Positions 12,636 to 24,585 of a stretch of DNA of 64,000 bases are shown here, piece by piece. Position 1 is the first letter of the stretch. Each line of letters starts with the position of its first letter. The DNA is from Rhodocollybia butyracea (lineage: Eukaryota > Basidiomycota > Agaricomycetes > Agaricales > Omphalotaceae): positions 1 through 64,000 of the forward strand of contig JADNRY010000134.1 in assembly GCA_015501585.1 (NCBI GenBank), written 5' to 3'. Below the pieces are notes generated by a model. It was not told the origin of the DNA. It ran no database searches and saw nothing but the letters and a program-made list of their open reading frames with translations. A program made the translations under genes and the position numbers.

Positions 12636-13488
12636 TTCAAGCGAGGGGGTAGCAGCAAAGGAAAGCCTGGGAACAAAGAATTAAAGTCACTTTTTAACAC
12701 AAGGTGCTGAACTTAGAAAAGGAGGATATTGAATGGCAAAGTACAAGACCAAAGCATCAAACACGCATTATGTGACGCATATGAAATTGGAGCACGTGCT
12801 GGCGTGTCGAAGGATTTTAGCGCGCGTTCGAAACGACTCCGAGTTTGGGAAGGAACTTGACGAGAAACTGTGGTTGGATTTCAAGGGAGCTTTTTTTGCG
12901 CTTTCGTTTGACTATCTTTAACTGCTGGGTAACGCGGAGAGTTCAAGTTCCTGCTCCCTGGGATGTAGTACAAGCTGCCTGTCTCTTGACCGGACTCGAA
13001 TGTCTTGCAGGGGCCAGCCTCGCCTTATTCCGAATCTCGCAGTAGACTCGAGCCAGCACTTTTCTGCACTTTGATGAAGCTCGATCAAAGATGTCGACGA
13101 AGCGGAGTGATGTCAACTCAGCACTGAGCAGGGACTGGTTCGAGTCTAATCTCGCAAGGTAGTGCGGAGAGTTTCCCCAGGTTCCCTCTGCCTGTAACAC
13201 CCACCCTTCCCACCCGATGATTGTGTTCCAACTCTGTCTGGTATTGCAAGGTAGTGCGGAAATCTCTCCCCCCCGATAACTTTCCCTGGTTTTCTCCTGA
13301 GCTTAGTAGTACTTCTAGACAGTGCAGTGAGTCTCACTATTACTTAAAGCCTTACAGTATTCTGTCAGAACGCAACTACAACAACTGGATACTCTTAGTA
13401 ATGGGTTAAATTACATGCCTAACTCAGCTCCAAGGAAGAATTCTTACGAGGCTAAGTAGGGCTAAGTCACCAGGCTAATGATTGAATA
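12636..13488. other. Intergenic, MITE-bearing, no gene
   Basis: It contains the 5' flank of F-box copy B and MITE copy 2 (13042-13148). A short direct repeat, GCAAGGTAGTGCGGA, occurs at about 13154 and 13247. No supported coding region was seen. Confidence 0.5.
13042..13148. mobile_element. hAT-like MITE, copy 2
   Basis: This 107-bp element has the ends GTAGACTCGAGCCAG and CTGGTTCGAGTCTA, the same terminal inverted repeat as copy 1 at 9378. It is flanked by a perfect 8-bp direct repeat, ATCTCGCA (13034-13041 and 13149-13156). The internal sequence differs from copy 1 except near the ends (GACTCGAACCAGTCCCTGC is shared). It is non-coding. Confidence 0.8.
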
Positions 13489-14873
13489 TTATGTACACAA
13501 GCTCCCTATGTTAACGTCAGGATCTGAAAGGCTGGTCCGCAGCTCAATAAAAAGGGTAAGAATCTGCTTTTCCATCAATTGGGAAACCATACCTTCTACG
13601 AAGGTCTTGTGTGCTGCAGCAATCCTATCCAACTCCTGGTGTGACCACTCTCTCTGCACTCCGTCAAACGGTACATCATCTACAGCGGCGTCTAATAATT
13701 CTACAAGGCGTCAAGAAAATCGGACAAGGAAAGGGAAAAAATTTTCACCTTTGTAGTACTCCCATCTGGCATGATGCGTAGTCAACTCTATTGGAACCCC
13801 ATCGGGCCCTGGCTTGGTCATATGAGTTTTGGGCGAGTCCTTGAGCCGTCGCTCTCTAATCTCCTGGTTCATTTTCAGTCCTTCTCTGATCGACCGCGCT
13901 TTCATTTCCTTTAGCCGAATCGCAAAATCTTCCTTCGACTCATGCATCTTCGACTCATAATAAACGTTCTCTCCATCTTTAATACACGTCTCCGTATATA
14001 AGTCCGTTACTATCTGACTCAAGATCTGTTTCGTTTTGTATGGTGCTGAAGCAGATGGTTCCAGATCACGAAGGTGATTGGTGGGCGGATGTGAGGACTG
14101 GCCTGTCACAAGCTTCAGTAGGTAGATCTAGTTAATCCATCTCCTGGTCCTCACCAAATAGCCTGGTAGAGCGAGTTTTAAAAAAGGTCAGGAAATGATA
14201 AGGGATTTACTCACGTAATTTCTGTATCAGTGTTTCGTGGCAACATAGGAAAATCCTCTTGAGAGGGTTTTGCAAGTCTGGTAACAGATATATTGGTAGA
14301 ATAATCGGTGAACAAGAAAATGACATGCCTAGTAGTGGGAAGGAAGGAAGAAAGAATGTAATGAGTGAGCAGAATTTTTGGAACCTTTAAACGAAGGACA
14401 CACCTCTGTGAAGTCTTTATCCGTTTTATTCTATTATCCGTGAGGTGATCGTCATTGTCGGGTCTGGCAATTAACGTTTTAACCCTAGTAAAAAGAACTC
14501 TAAACAGGAAGAAAATGACGTGCCTTGTATCAGGACCGCGACGACGACTGGTAGTAGATGAAACATCTCCCATTTCCTCATCCTCATTCTTTGATCTGGT
14601 ATCCAACGCGTTAACCTTATGAGGGGCTCTCTGGGAAGCTCTGTTACGCGTCAGCACCGGCTCGGAGTGGCCTTCAGTTTCGGGTCTGGTAAGGAAGAAG
14701 TTGTTAAAAAATATTGTTAAGCAAAAAGAACACGCACCTAGGAATAGCAAGTCGACTTGATCTTCGGGACATTGTTGGGACTGACTGGCGAGTGGCGCAG
14801 ATGGTTGAAAAGAAGGGGACCCGAGAGGGCCGATTAAATGCCTTAAGAATGTAACGAAGAATTCAGCAAGCAA
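13489..14873 (-). CDS. Hypothetical multi-exon protein
   Basis: The product is not recognised. The 3' half is the firmest part. One exon (about 14105-13759) encodes a charged helical segment with MHESKEDFAIRLKEMKARS, and a following exon (13708-13489) encodes another helix-rich stretch ending NIGSLCT. They are joined in frame by a 48-nt intron. The N-terminal part is strongly hydrophobic (FLALLAFLALLAEFFVTFL, around 14900-14840) and comes from a short internal tandem repeat, so the true start may lie upstream and the protein may be membrane-anchored. Middle exons (RPETEGHSEPVLTRN and similar, 14690-14520) are uncertain. It sits between F-box copies B and C and shares no sequence with them. 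Confidence 0.4.
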
Positions 14874-14899
14874 TGCCAGAAAGGCAAGCAGTGCCAGAA

Positions 14900-15493
14900 A
14901 GAGTTGTAGCAGTACTAAGAAAACTGTTTGTGAATGAACTACTGTGGCAGCGTGGCTATCATTCTTTAACTTACTTTAAGTAGCAATTAGTAAGTCTCGT
15001 GATCACGAGTAAGTCATGTGGTGAGTCCGAAAAATCCTGTGCCCAATTTTCCATCGACTTATGGCGATCCGCAACTCGTACAAAGCCTGCATTATTCTGG
15101 CTTTTAAAGCCCCACCCTTCCACACCTTATTCTTCGATCTAGCGGCATCAAAGTCGTTCTGGATCGGCCTTTTTCTGCTAGAAAGTCTATTAATATTTAT
15201 CTATACCTACGATTCAGGCAACTAGCATATCGCTTAAAGCTGCAGCTATCCTGGCAACCTTTATAACCAACTATAATTGTTTATACACATATTTCTACAA
15301 TAGGATCCATGAAATCCGTCACTCGTACTATAGTAATCCTTTAGTATGTATGTACACCCCTCTCAACAACCCAGCAAGCAACCCGTTTTAGCCCGTCGAA
15401 CAAATACGTTTACGTGAATGCAGTTTCCATAAAATTGATATGATCCCTAAATGAAAACCAAGTATCAGTTTCATCCACCGGTACGATAACGCA
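14900..15493. other. Intergenic, no gene
   Basis: It holds the possible promoter of the preceding minus-strand gene. From about 15255 it holds the duplicated 3' flank of the F-box unit. Nothing else was seen. Confidence 0.4.
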
Positions 15494-17074
15494 TCAGTTC
15501 CCTACTGACCTCGCGCGCTGGCGCTGAACCTCGTATCTGACATGTAACCCCTCTTTCGATTGTTCCTTTATAATCACAATACTCCGATACCTCCCTCGTT
15601 TCCCATGTATGTCCCGATGATCCAGCTCTCGTAAATTCGGACATCGCTGGACCAGCTTCATGATAGCGGTGTGCATTCTCTCGTTGTCATCGTTTACGGA
15701 TATCCAGACCCCGGGACCACGGAAGACTTCGAGGTGCGGCAACGAGGATAAAAAGTCCAGCCAGACGTCCTACATACACAAAATCGATAATCAATCAGAT
15801 TTTGAAGTTCGAAACAGCGGAATGGATGCTGAAAGAGCTTACCAGTTCGAACCGGACTCCGCCGTGTACATGGAGCCAAGTCAGAGACGGACAGTTACTC
15901 GCGATGGCGTCCAAATCATTCAACGTGTCCACATTCCACAAAAAAAGCTTCTTCAAATTCTTAAAGATACTCCGAGCAAGGACGCCCTCCGCGAAATTGA
16001 ACGATGTATACTGGAGGCACTCAAGCGCCTCAGGAACATGTTCCGCATCCTTGAACGAATCGATAAAAGTACGTTCCATGGATAGCCTCTTGAGTTTGGT
16101 CAGTCCGTTCCGGGGTAAAAGCATTGTCGAGGACGGGTTACACCAAAGGTCTTCGAGCAATGGATGATTCTCAAAGAATACATTCCATTGCTTGATTAAG
16201 GAGCATGTCGTACCGGATTGCAAGAAGAGAGATAGCTGGCGGAGACTCGGGAGTACAAACTTGCACACGCTAGTTGCCTCAATGGGTATTTGGAGACGCT
16301 GGGAAAGTAAATATGTACGTCAGGTAAAGTCGTAGATACGAGGTGATCTCCGACCTTCAATTGAGTACTTTGCTTGAGCACGTGTAGCAATGTTGGTGCA
16401 ATAGTAAGTGAGCTCCATACGTCGCCCATCAGCGTCAAGTCTCGTAGGTTTGGCATATTCCAGCACTGAACGACATGCTTATCAATCGATAAGCATAGAG
16501 TGAGACAAAAGCCTGCTTACCGCCTCGAATGTAAAGTTCTTGATCCTCGCCTGTGGCGCAAGACACTTGAGATCTCCTGCCAACACCAGTTTCGACATCG
16601 AAGGAATTCCGCTCAATATCCGTATAAGCTGAAGCTCCTGGCCAGCATCCATATATAGACTTCCAGAGTCGTGGCGAAAGTCCCAAACGAACACAGTGAG
16701 CCTCTCCAAGTATCCCATAACCATAAGGATATTCCATCGCCGTAAATCCTCCTCTTTCCTAGGCTCCAAGTTTGCATCTGAGCCCGCAGGTGCCAATGAT
16801 ACAGGATAACGTTCGATCAGAGTGTGATCAGGCTTTTGAAGAAGTGGATTTCTCTCAGGTTACGACTGAGGTCTGCCCGTTTAGCTAAGTGTGCCCATAA
16901 ACCAGGGAAACGATGCCGTATGCGTAGCACTCTGTATTCGCTGTGTCGCGGGATTACCTGATGGTAGATATTTTTGGAGACCAGGGCCAGCGAAATTAAG
17001 TCAGAGTATGTGTCAAGGTCAGACAGGATAGTGTCCAAAATTTCCAGAGGGAGTGTTAAGAGAGTGTGAACCAT
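15494..17074 (-). pseudogene. F-box/LRR copy C with one-base frameshift
   Basis: It is close to copy B throughout: an F-box at the start, the same three introns (the last at WFELV with donor GTAAGC), and the same C-terminal tail. Near 16838 one base is missing relative to copies A and B (CTTCAAAAGCC where a G is expected after CTT), so the frame ends in a stop 11 codons later. The remaining sequence is open in the next frame for the rest of the gene. If this is a sequencing error, the gene is intact. If real, only copy B is functional. Confidence 0.75.
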
Positions 17075-17589
17075 TGCAAGCGAGGTTGTGGCGCGGGATC
17101 AGCAGGAGAGTTTGAGAGAACAAAGAGCTAAAGTTTCTTTTCAACGAGTCAAGTACAAGGTGACTTTGTATGATGCTGAAAGACTCGAACTTGGACAAAG
17201 GGATATTGAATGGCGAAGTACAAGAACAGAAGCATCCGCGGAAGGAAACGCGGTATGTAATTGAAGCACGTGCCAGTTGGCGCTGAGCGCTTAAAATTGT
17301 TCACCTCTCTTTCTCCTAACACTCCTTGGATTTAATATCTATCCTTGAGGCACGCTAGAACGTTCAACGCGTCATTTTTTAGGGGAGAGAAAAGTCCGAA
17401 TGAATCGCCGCCACAATGCCGAGTGGATCTCCCGAGCCCATTTCACGTCTAGCATCTTGCTTCTAATGCAAAACTAATGTGCCTGCTTTACACGATCTAT
17501 CACCCCGAAACTTGTTTCTAAAATTATTATTTCTCGTCGCACTCTACATCATCATTGCCATAATATCGTCCAGAGACATAGAAGAAAAA

Positions 17590-18546
17590 CTATCGAATAG
17601 CCATCGTCCCAATCATCGTGCGTTCATGTTTGCGCCTCATTCGACCTTCCTCAAACTCTTTATCGTAACCAGCACTATCCGTGATAAAGTCGATGGAGCC
17701 GTCAGGCTGGGTCTGGCCACCAGCATTGTCGGCTTGAGCTGCAGTGTGGAACTCGGAGAACAGTGCGCAAGTAAGCAGAGGACTTCCATTCTAATTGTAA
17801 CCGAATCAGATGTGCGACGAAAATAAACTCTGCAAATGAACTTACTTTTCCATTAACATCATGATACGCTGTAGGGTTTAATATCAGTACATTTACATAC
17901 ACAGGATTACCAAGAGTCAAATCAGACGTACTGTTGATGAAGTTACAGCCGACGACAGTGTTGCACATATTTTCGCAGTCTGGTAAACGCCTTCAGCTGT
18001 GACAATCAAGCAAGATGACTAGATCACGTACCAGGGACGGTATCGACCAGTCCGTAAGTCATGTAATCCGATGCTTGAACGGCTGCGGTCAGATTGTAGA
18101 ACACTTCGTAGTAGGTGCCGGTGGGAGACGGCGCGCCTGGCTGAGTTGAAGTGGGAGTCGCGGTCCCAGACGGCTTGTTGGTGGGCGTGGGGGTTGGTTT
18201 CGGGTATCCGTAATCGGGGCATTGGAGTGAGTCGGGACTATCTGCAAGAGCTGAACAGAGGTCCTGGAAGCAATATTAGTTTTCTTCGCGACGCTGTTGG
18301 ATGTAGTGTACTCACACTATCCTTCAACCATGGAAGCGTGTCTGCCGAGCCTGGGCTGTCACCATAGTACCAACCAGCGTTGGAACCCGCAGAAGAAGGC
18401 GGGACTGGGGCACCATAGTTGTTGGATGCCGCGAGCGCCGCTACGATGGCTTCAGTCGACTCGGGATCCTGGCGGATATCCAAAGGATGGATATACACAG
18501 CGAGAGAGGACGTCGCGAGTGCCACGAGTACAAACAAGGATCGCAT
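17590..18546 (-). CDS. Secreted protein of the basidiomycete fruit-body-specific type
   Basis: Four exons with consistent phases. Exon 1 encodes a signal peptide (MRSLFVLVALATSSLAVYIH). A Ser/Pro/Thr-rich linker (YPKPTPTPTNKPSGT) follows. The C-terminal domain has paired cysteines (VPDCENMCNTVVGCNFINS) and a second conserved block around LTCALFSEFHTAAQADNAG. This layout resembles the secreted family first noted as fruit-body-specific proteins in mushrooms. The function is unknown, perhaps in the cell wall or extracellular matrix. The stop is at 17590-17592. The neighbour on the same strand is an SDR gene, with no obvious functional link. Confidence 0.6.
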
Positions 18547-19363
18547 ACTTTTTGGAGTGAAGAAAGGGCACTCCGGCTTACCAAGTTCTTTAATACTTAA
18601 AACTCCAGGGGTATCACAGCAGCGAGACCGTAATTCTATCTCGCTGTTTGCGCATTGGATGTGGATACATGCACACGGCTATATGATACAGGGTCCATCA
18701 TAGAAACGTCAGAACTTCCGTTCAAAGGTGATAAGAAGCCGAGAAAGTCTGACATAAGTATACAGATATGGTGTCTGCCATCCACTATCTTGCCGCGCAG
18801 TCGACAGCTAATTTGGGCGGAGGCGATTTGGACGATGCTAACAGCATAGTACCTAATCAAACAACACCCAGAAGTCGTACGAAACGGAGTTTCAGCACAA
18901 AATACGTCGAGATTGCAAGCTCGGCCCGAGGAACACGCACGGTTGATGCATGATGAACTGCCTCGAGGTAAGTAAGTAAGTAGGTTAGGAACACAACCTT
19001 CAGGCGTGGACCACCCTAGAAAGCGGCGAGAATCTCGCCCCTCCCAGTCAACCCAACGTCACTCCAAAATTCCAGATGTTATAAAAACGTTGCACAAAAA
19101 ACGTCGCAAAAACACCGTCTAAACCTCACCTCCGACAGATACGAGTTTAAGATGGAAGAACAACTGCCCCTCGTCCCTCGTCCTCAGGTCTCATGATCAA
19201 CAAAACATCTTGGGTTCACTCTGTCACTAGTCAAATCCAAAGAAATGTTCAATGTTGCAACTTCTAGAAACTACAATCTACAGCGATCTACACAGGTCGA
19301 ACTGCAAAAAGTAATGAATCACCAGGGCATTTCACCGTCAGGTCCGTGAAACAGAACTATCGA
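18547..19363. other. Intergenic, no gene
   Basis: It holds the presumed promoter of the secreted-protein gene and the 3' flank of the SDR gene. There is a short GTAAGTAAGTAAGT run near 18966. No supported coding sequence. Confidence 0.5.
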
Positions 19364-20242
19364 TCACTGCATTAGTACCGCTTTTTTTGCATCAAGATTT
19401 ACAAGTCGCAAGTCACCTGTCTTGTCTGCATCTTCAGCGCCTAGCAACGCAAAGGGGAGTAAAACTCTCGCCCCGTCCTCAGCTGTCCTATTCCCCAAAA
19501 ACCCATTGAAGTTTGTTGCCGTAATTCCCGGTGTGACCACATTCACTCGGATGTTCTCTGGCTTTAGCTCGTGTCCCAAAGAAATGGTATACGCGTTCAA
19601 CGCTGCTTTTGACGCGCTGTACGGCGAGAATGGACCAGGGTTGCGTATAGATGCTTTCGCCTGATTCGCGTTCGAGGATAAACCCGAGGTGACGTTGAGG
19701 ATCACTGCGAAGCCCTGCACGGCCGAGGACTGGCGGAGGAGTGGGATAAAGGCAGTAGTTGTCGATATCAGGCCGAAGAAGTTTGTTTCGAACTGGGTGC
19801 GAAAGGCAGGGAGGTCTGCTATTGCTGCTGGCGACCTTGATAAGATACCTGAAATTGCATAAGGACTCAGGCGTCGGGGGACAAAGAAAGTCTGCTATGT
19901 ATATCCCTACCAGCATTGTTCACCAACACGTCAAGTCTACCTTCTTCCTTTTCGATTAGAGCTTTAGCCGCGAGGATCGACTTTTCGTCAGTTACATCCA
20001 GCTGCACGTATTTCACCTCAACTCCATGCTCTGCCTTCAACTTGGCCCTATCGTTAGATATGTTATTGAATATCAGTCCTTGTACGTGATAAATCTGTAA
20101 CGCACTGTGCTTCCTTCCCTTTCTCTTCGTTCCGGGAGGACAAATACACCTTGTGTCCTTCGGTTTGCTGTGCAAGAAGGCGAACGAGTTCGTACCCTAT
20201 CCCATCGTTAGATCCAGTTACGAGGATTATACGCGAGGCCAT
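19364..20242 (-). CDS. Short-chain dehydrogenase/reductase, carbonyl-reductase-like
   Basis: This is a classical SDR that would use NAD(P)H for oxidation or reduction of a carbonyl or alcohol. It starts MASRIILVTGSNDGIG, whose TGxxxGIG motif binds the cofactor. The LDVTDE and LVNNAG motifs follow. The catalytic Ser is in NVTSGLS and the Tyr-Lys pair is in YSASKAA. Two introns interrupt it, after KEAQ near 20105 and after VNNAG near 19910. The C-terminal RVNVVTPGITATNF block is typical. The length (about 250 aa) is normal and the frame is intact. The substrate cannot be told from the sequence. Confidence 0.85.
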
Positions 20243-21459
20243 GTATGCAATATCAGAATATTAGACGGTGTCTGCACTATGGTCTGCTTAAAAAGACCGA
20301 CACTTCCGAGCGCATTCCGCCAAAAGCCTCCGAGCTCGTTCCGATCAAAATTTCATTCCGCTGATGATCCGCCTGGGCTAGAAAATGCAAATATTCACTG
20401 GTTTTTTGACTCAGACTGTACTCGGGTCTGCTGCCCTATGCAATGACGATGGCAGAGAGAAACAATGCTGAAACCAGCTCTGCGTCGTCACCGAAACTCG
20501 CCTGCTCCGGTAAATCCCTAAAAACCCTACTACCAATGCCAAGCAGAGCAATCGCATATCTCAACGACTTGGATGGGTGAAATCGGTCTAAGGGAGATCA
20601 CCAGCAAAGTCTCGAAGATTCTAGGTCAAAGCTGGTCAAAGTCGGTCAAACGATTGTTACAGAAGCGAAAAGATCAACATCCCTACCGACAATTTCAATA
20701 CAACAGGTCAAAGCGTCGGATCTCAAACGTTTGCCTCTTTCGGGATTTGGGGGGTGGTGGATGAAGCTGTTGCTTCCTAGGTGTAGAATAAGGCAAGCTC
20801 AAACACCATACTCGTTACTCGGAATGGCAGCACTAGGTATAGTAATACTTGGACGCGCAGAATTGGCATCGACATAGGGAAATCAATCTGTGGCTAGCAC
20901 ATGACCACATATGCGGTGTGAGCGATAATCAAATGTGCCAATCACTTATATTGTCACTTGAGGCATACTGGTAATATTTCTGCAGGACTGAATCGTAATG
21001 AACCTGAACCCCTATATACGTATTATTGTTGCCTTTGGAATAGATATTATAAGGCCTAGTAGTAGATCTAGAAGCCACTTGTTAGTTACGACTATTTCAT
21101 ACTTCTTTTTTTTTTTAACTTACTTATCGGTTGACGATACTTGGCCTGAACATTAAATAATACAGTAAGTATCTCTCTGGATGTTCGATATGATACGCCA
21201 CTGCTCGTCCGCGCTGAACGGCTCATAGCTAGAAAAGACGCCAGACGTTGTCGCGAATCTAGAAGGACGAGATACGTATTAAACATGGGATGGAACCGAT
21301 CGGCGTAGTCTACCGATATTATGGATATATGCATGGAACTTAACGCCGTTGCTCATGCCATGTCTTCTATTAAGTATGAACAGAGTAGTGCTGACACCGT
21401 GACGAGGTTACCCCGGAGAATCCAGATTTCTCCAGCTTTTTGCTGCTAGTCTGTGGGGC
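20243..21459. other. No gene seen
   Basis: Short GGTCAAA repeats occur near 20628-20650 and a T-rich tract near 21108. Open frames here have no splice continuity or recognised motif. Confidence 0.4.
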
Positions 21460-23110
21460 CCGGGATACCCGAAAACCGGCCAGGCAATTTCTCGAGAGCG
21501 CCAGTAAGACTCTACTCAATCGACCATCAAATATCTGCACTAAGTATCATTTGTACAGCTTCGAAACTGCTAGAGTCAAGCCCCACTGGTAATATCGGCG
21601 CATCCAACACGGCGATGTTGGAGTTCGTGATTCCTTTTTCAGCGAGATTGAATTCCGGGACAATCACAGGAGCGCTCATGGTTATCGATTTAGTATCAAA
21701 CATTCAACCAAGTAGCCTCACAAAGATTCCAGGGATCGACCCAGTAGTTTGGCTTTCAACAGCATGGACGGACGATTCTAATGGGACTGAGAATAAGTGT
21801 TCCGTAAGGTTTCATTGTTCAAACGCGGGTGTTGTTGAAGGTTCCTTAAGAACATGCAATGTGTCGGATAACATATCAGAGCAATACCGTGACCTATCTA
21901 CGGCACTACAGCAAAGCTCTTGTGCTGTTTGGTATCTTCTTGCACATTACGAGCGTTATTAGAGTTACTCTGAGAGAGTATGTTTATCTGATTGGTCTCA
22001 TTGCAAGCACGGCGAGGTGTAGGCATGTAATACCCCGAGAGGAGTTAATGCTAGCTATGTATTTTGTTTTCTTAATCATCCTAGTTATACTGCGTAGTCA
22101 AGCCAGTCTTATCTTGACTACTTATTACATAGTGTACGCGAGGTCGTTATTCGGTTGCACAGACTCGATACTCAGGGCTCAGAGAATCTTCAAACAGGGG
22201 GATGCAAATATTTGAGTGCATGTCCGCAGAAATAGCATACATCCCGGGGGATTTTTAGTACGGAGTTTCTAAGTGGGAGCGAAAGAGTATTGAAGTCCTT
22301 TCTGGTTTCACCAAAAATAATATTGTGAGGATCTAAGATTCGATGGGAGGCAAGTGTATTGCAAGTGTAGATATGTTTATTTACGACAAGGCTGCGCCGC
22401 CTTAAGTATATGTTTTTGGACTATATTTAGACCGCAACATGTTGTATGTAACAGATTATAACAGCTGGTTAGGAAGTGCATAGTGTTTACAAAAAACTAG
22501 TACATGTATGCGTACAAAATAGCCAATAGACGTGATAAAATTACAAGGGAAATCTACACAATGAATAATGCATACCAGAGTCAACGTCCACGGTCCACGG
22601 CCAACCATCTCCGTGTTCTCCTCCTCTTCCTGGTTCTGGTTTTGATCATTACACAACGCAGAATCCGACCGATTGGTTGTCCTCTCAGCGACTATAGACT
22701 TCCCTAGGAAACGTCATTACTCATGTCTTTTACTAATAGAGTACTTAGTGTTGAAATAATGACAATTTACTTTTCCCCTCCTCTGTAACTAAAAAGACTT
22801 TGGAAAATACACCTCAAGGAATTTTAGGAGCCAAAACGTTCGAACCAAAAATGAAGAATTCATCCCGAATGGCTGCTATTTTTTCTAGGGCCCAGGAAAC
22901 CTCTCGAGAGCGCTAGTAGGACGCTAGTCATTTGTTACAGCTTCGGAACTGGGAACAGTATGTAGGATCGGCGCATCCAATGCGGCGATGGTAAAAATAT
23001 GGGAACCTGCCCTTCCTCTTTCAACAAGATTAAATTGAACCATCATGAAATGAGCTCCTCATTGTTATCGATCGGCTATCCACCATTCGAGTAATCTTAC
23101 TCCCGTTACT
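21460..23110. repeat. Diverged pair of ~250-bp repeats
   Basis: The stretch 21480-21720 recurs, diverged, at about 22890-23090. Shared blocks include TCTCGAGAGCGC, TACAGCTTCG, ATCGGCGCATCCAA, GCGGCGATG or CGGCGATG, and GTTATCGATC. On the minus strand both copies contain a short frame (near 21690-21540, FNLAEKGITNSNIAVLDAPI; near 23050-22930, FNLVERGRAGSHIFTIAALD), so the repeat probably derives from a gene. The family is not recognised, and both copies look decayed. The 22100-22880 interval between them holds nothing supported. Confidence 0.55.
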
Positions 23111-23389
23111 GAGACTGCTGCCTCGCTCCATGCCCTACGGACTCCACGATATGTGGAAAGATTCCTTCTATGTATTGAAGTTACTGGCTCCTGGATTGTG
23201 GTTGGGCTTCACAATGATTAAGGCTCTACAACATTTCAGTAACCTCCTTCACGATGTAACTGGCTCGTAACCTCGCAAGCATTATCGGTATTCTGGATTT
23301 ACGGCCCTTTTCCGCTCCTCCCAAACTCTAATCTACACACTATGCAGATGGAGTCGTGAAAGAGCTTCTATTCTCATACGTGCCGCCTT

Positions 23390-24095
23390 CTACACCTGAG
23401 TGACAAAATTCTCGAGCGCAGGAGCCAACAATTCATACGTTCCACGAGCTAGCGCGATTTCCGTGAGCGCGTTCTGTCTCACGTCTTGGTCCTGTTCAGA
23501 CCTCAGCTTTGTCCCGTCGGCTCTGGAGAGTATCAACTCTTACCTGGCTTTTGAGCTCTTTTGAGGAAGGCAATGTGGCTATCTACATCGCCCTTATTCC
23601 ATGTCATGACACCTGTTTGACGCGATAAATCATGTCAAACATGAGGTCAAATTTTACGACGGGTGTTTTGATTGCCAGCCAGTTTCTATGGTGTTTGAAA
23701 ATTTGAACATTCAGCCAGTCGAGGAAGAAAAGCAAACTGTCCCGACCTCGGAAAGCCCTCGAACTTGGCGAGTATGTCCTCATCCGACTCCTCCGCTGCC
23801 AAGTTGTGGCCCAGATTTGCACAGATGCTTTCAAAGAAGTTCAGCTGCGGCATGAGAAACACTCGACTTACGATCAACTCCTTCGACTTTGGCTTCCCCA
23901 CCGTCACTGATCAGTTGGATCTGCTGCTTGTAGTTCTAGACAAAACGGTGACTGTGTTCAAAGTTGATCGGCCCAGAGCCTCACCTCTTCCTGTTTCAGC
24001 TTGGTGAGTGGTTTCCGCACTGCTCTGACGTATGCGTCCTCTCCAATGGGTAACGAATGAATCTTTCTCGACAGAACTAAGCGCGAATCCGACAT
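23390..24095 (-). pseudogene. Coding-like helical fragments, unassembled
   Basis: A minus-strand frame starting MSDSRLVLSRKIHSL at 24095 runs as a charged helix (LTKLKQEE). It joins across a GT-AG intron to a second helix, then to LNFFESICANLGHNLAAEES in a different frame, and ends with QNALTEIALARGTYELL before a stop at 23390. No consistent splicing connects all pieces, so it is probably degenerate. It lies divergently next to the pore-former-like region at 24586. A functional partnership is possible but is only a guess. Confidence 0.3.
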
Positions 24096-24585
24096 CGTCA
24101 CCGAGAGTATGGTGGGCCACTTTGTGCAACACGATGGTTCAGCAATAGTGGTGGACGAGGGGATATGCCTTATATTGAATGCAAGGTTCCACTACGACCT
24201 ACTTCATCCCTACTTACTAGTTCTCGGTCTCAGCGGACGATAGGCATTGAAAACTTCGGATAAAATTACCCGATTTTGACCAGATTTTGCATGTGCGTGT
24301 AGAAGCTTGCTGTTTGTCATGGCTACTTACTAGTACTCAGTAGCGATAATTAGGCACCGAGAAAACCAAGAGGTTTGATTTAGATAAAAGTACTTCCACA
24401 GGGGAAGAGCTCGGATGAAAATGAAGGATTTCTGATGATCTTGAAGAGAAGAAGCAGACCTCACCTGCGGAGGGAAGCACGGAACTTTTACCGTTCCAGA
24501 AGCTGGTTCACAAAAGAACAAACTAGGATCCCCAAGACACGTTTTCTGAGCCTGTCATCACTGCGCTCAGATTTGTGGGGCCATC

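Larger units (their letters stand above)
8840..17300. repeat. Tandem duplication carrying three F-box gene copies
   Basis: Three units share coding sequence and flanks. The 3' flank motif TTTATAACCAACTATAATTG occurs at about 10850 and 15259. A related CACATATTTCTACGATAGG stretch precedes each copy on the plus strand, near 8860, 10875 and 15285. The 5' flanks of copies B and C also match (ATGGCAAAGTACAAGA near 12733, ATGGCGAAGTACAAGA near 17212). An unrelated gene (13489-14873) and a MITE separate B from C, so the array was later split by insertion or was assembled in steps. Confidence 0.8.

Noticed and set aside
21859..22215. 118-codon hydrophobic plus-strand frame
   Set aside because: No family motif, start context or neighbour support. 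It overlaps a decayed repeat region.
23390..24095. A second toxin component (XaxB-like) next to the pore-former region
   Set aside because: No hydrophobic head or family motif. The pieces do not join in one frame.
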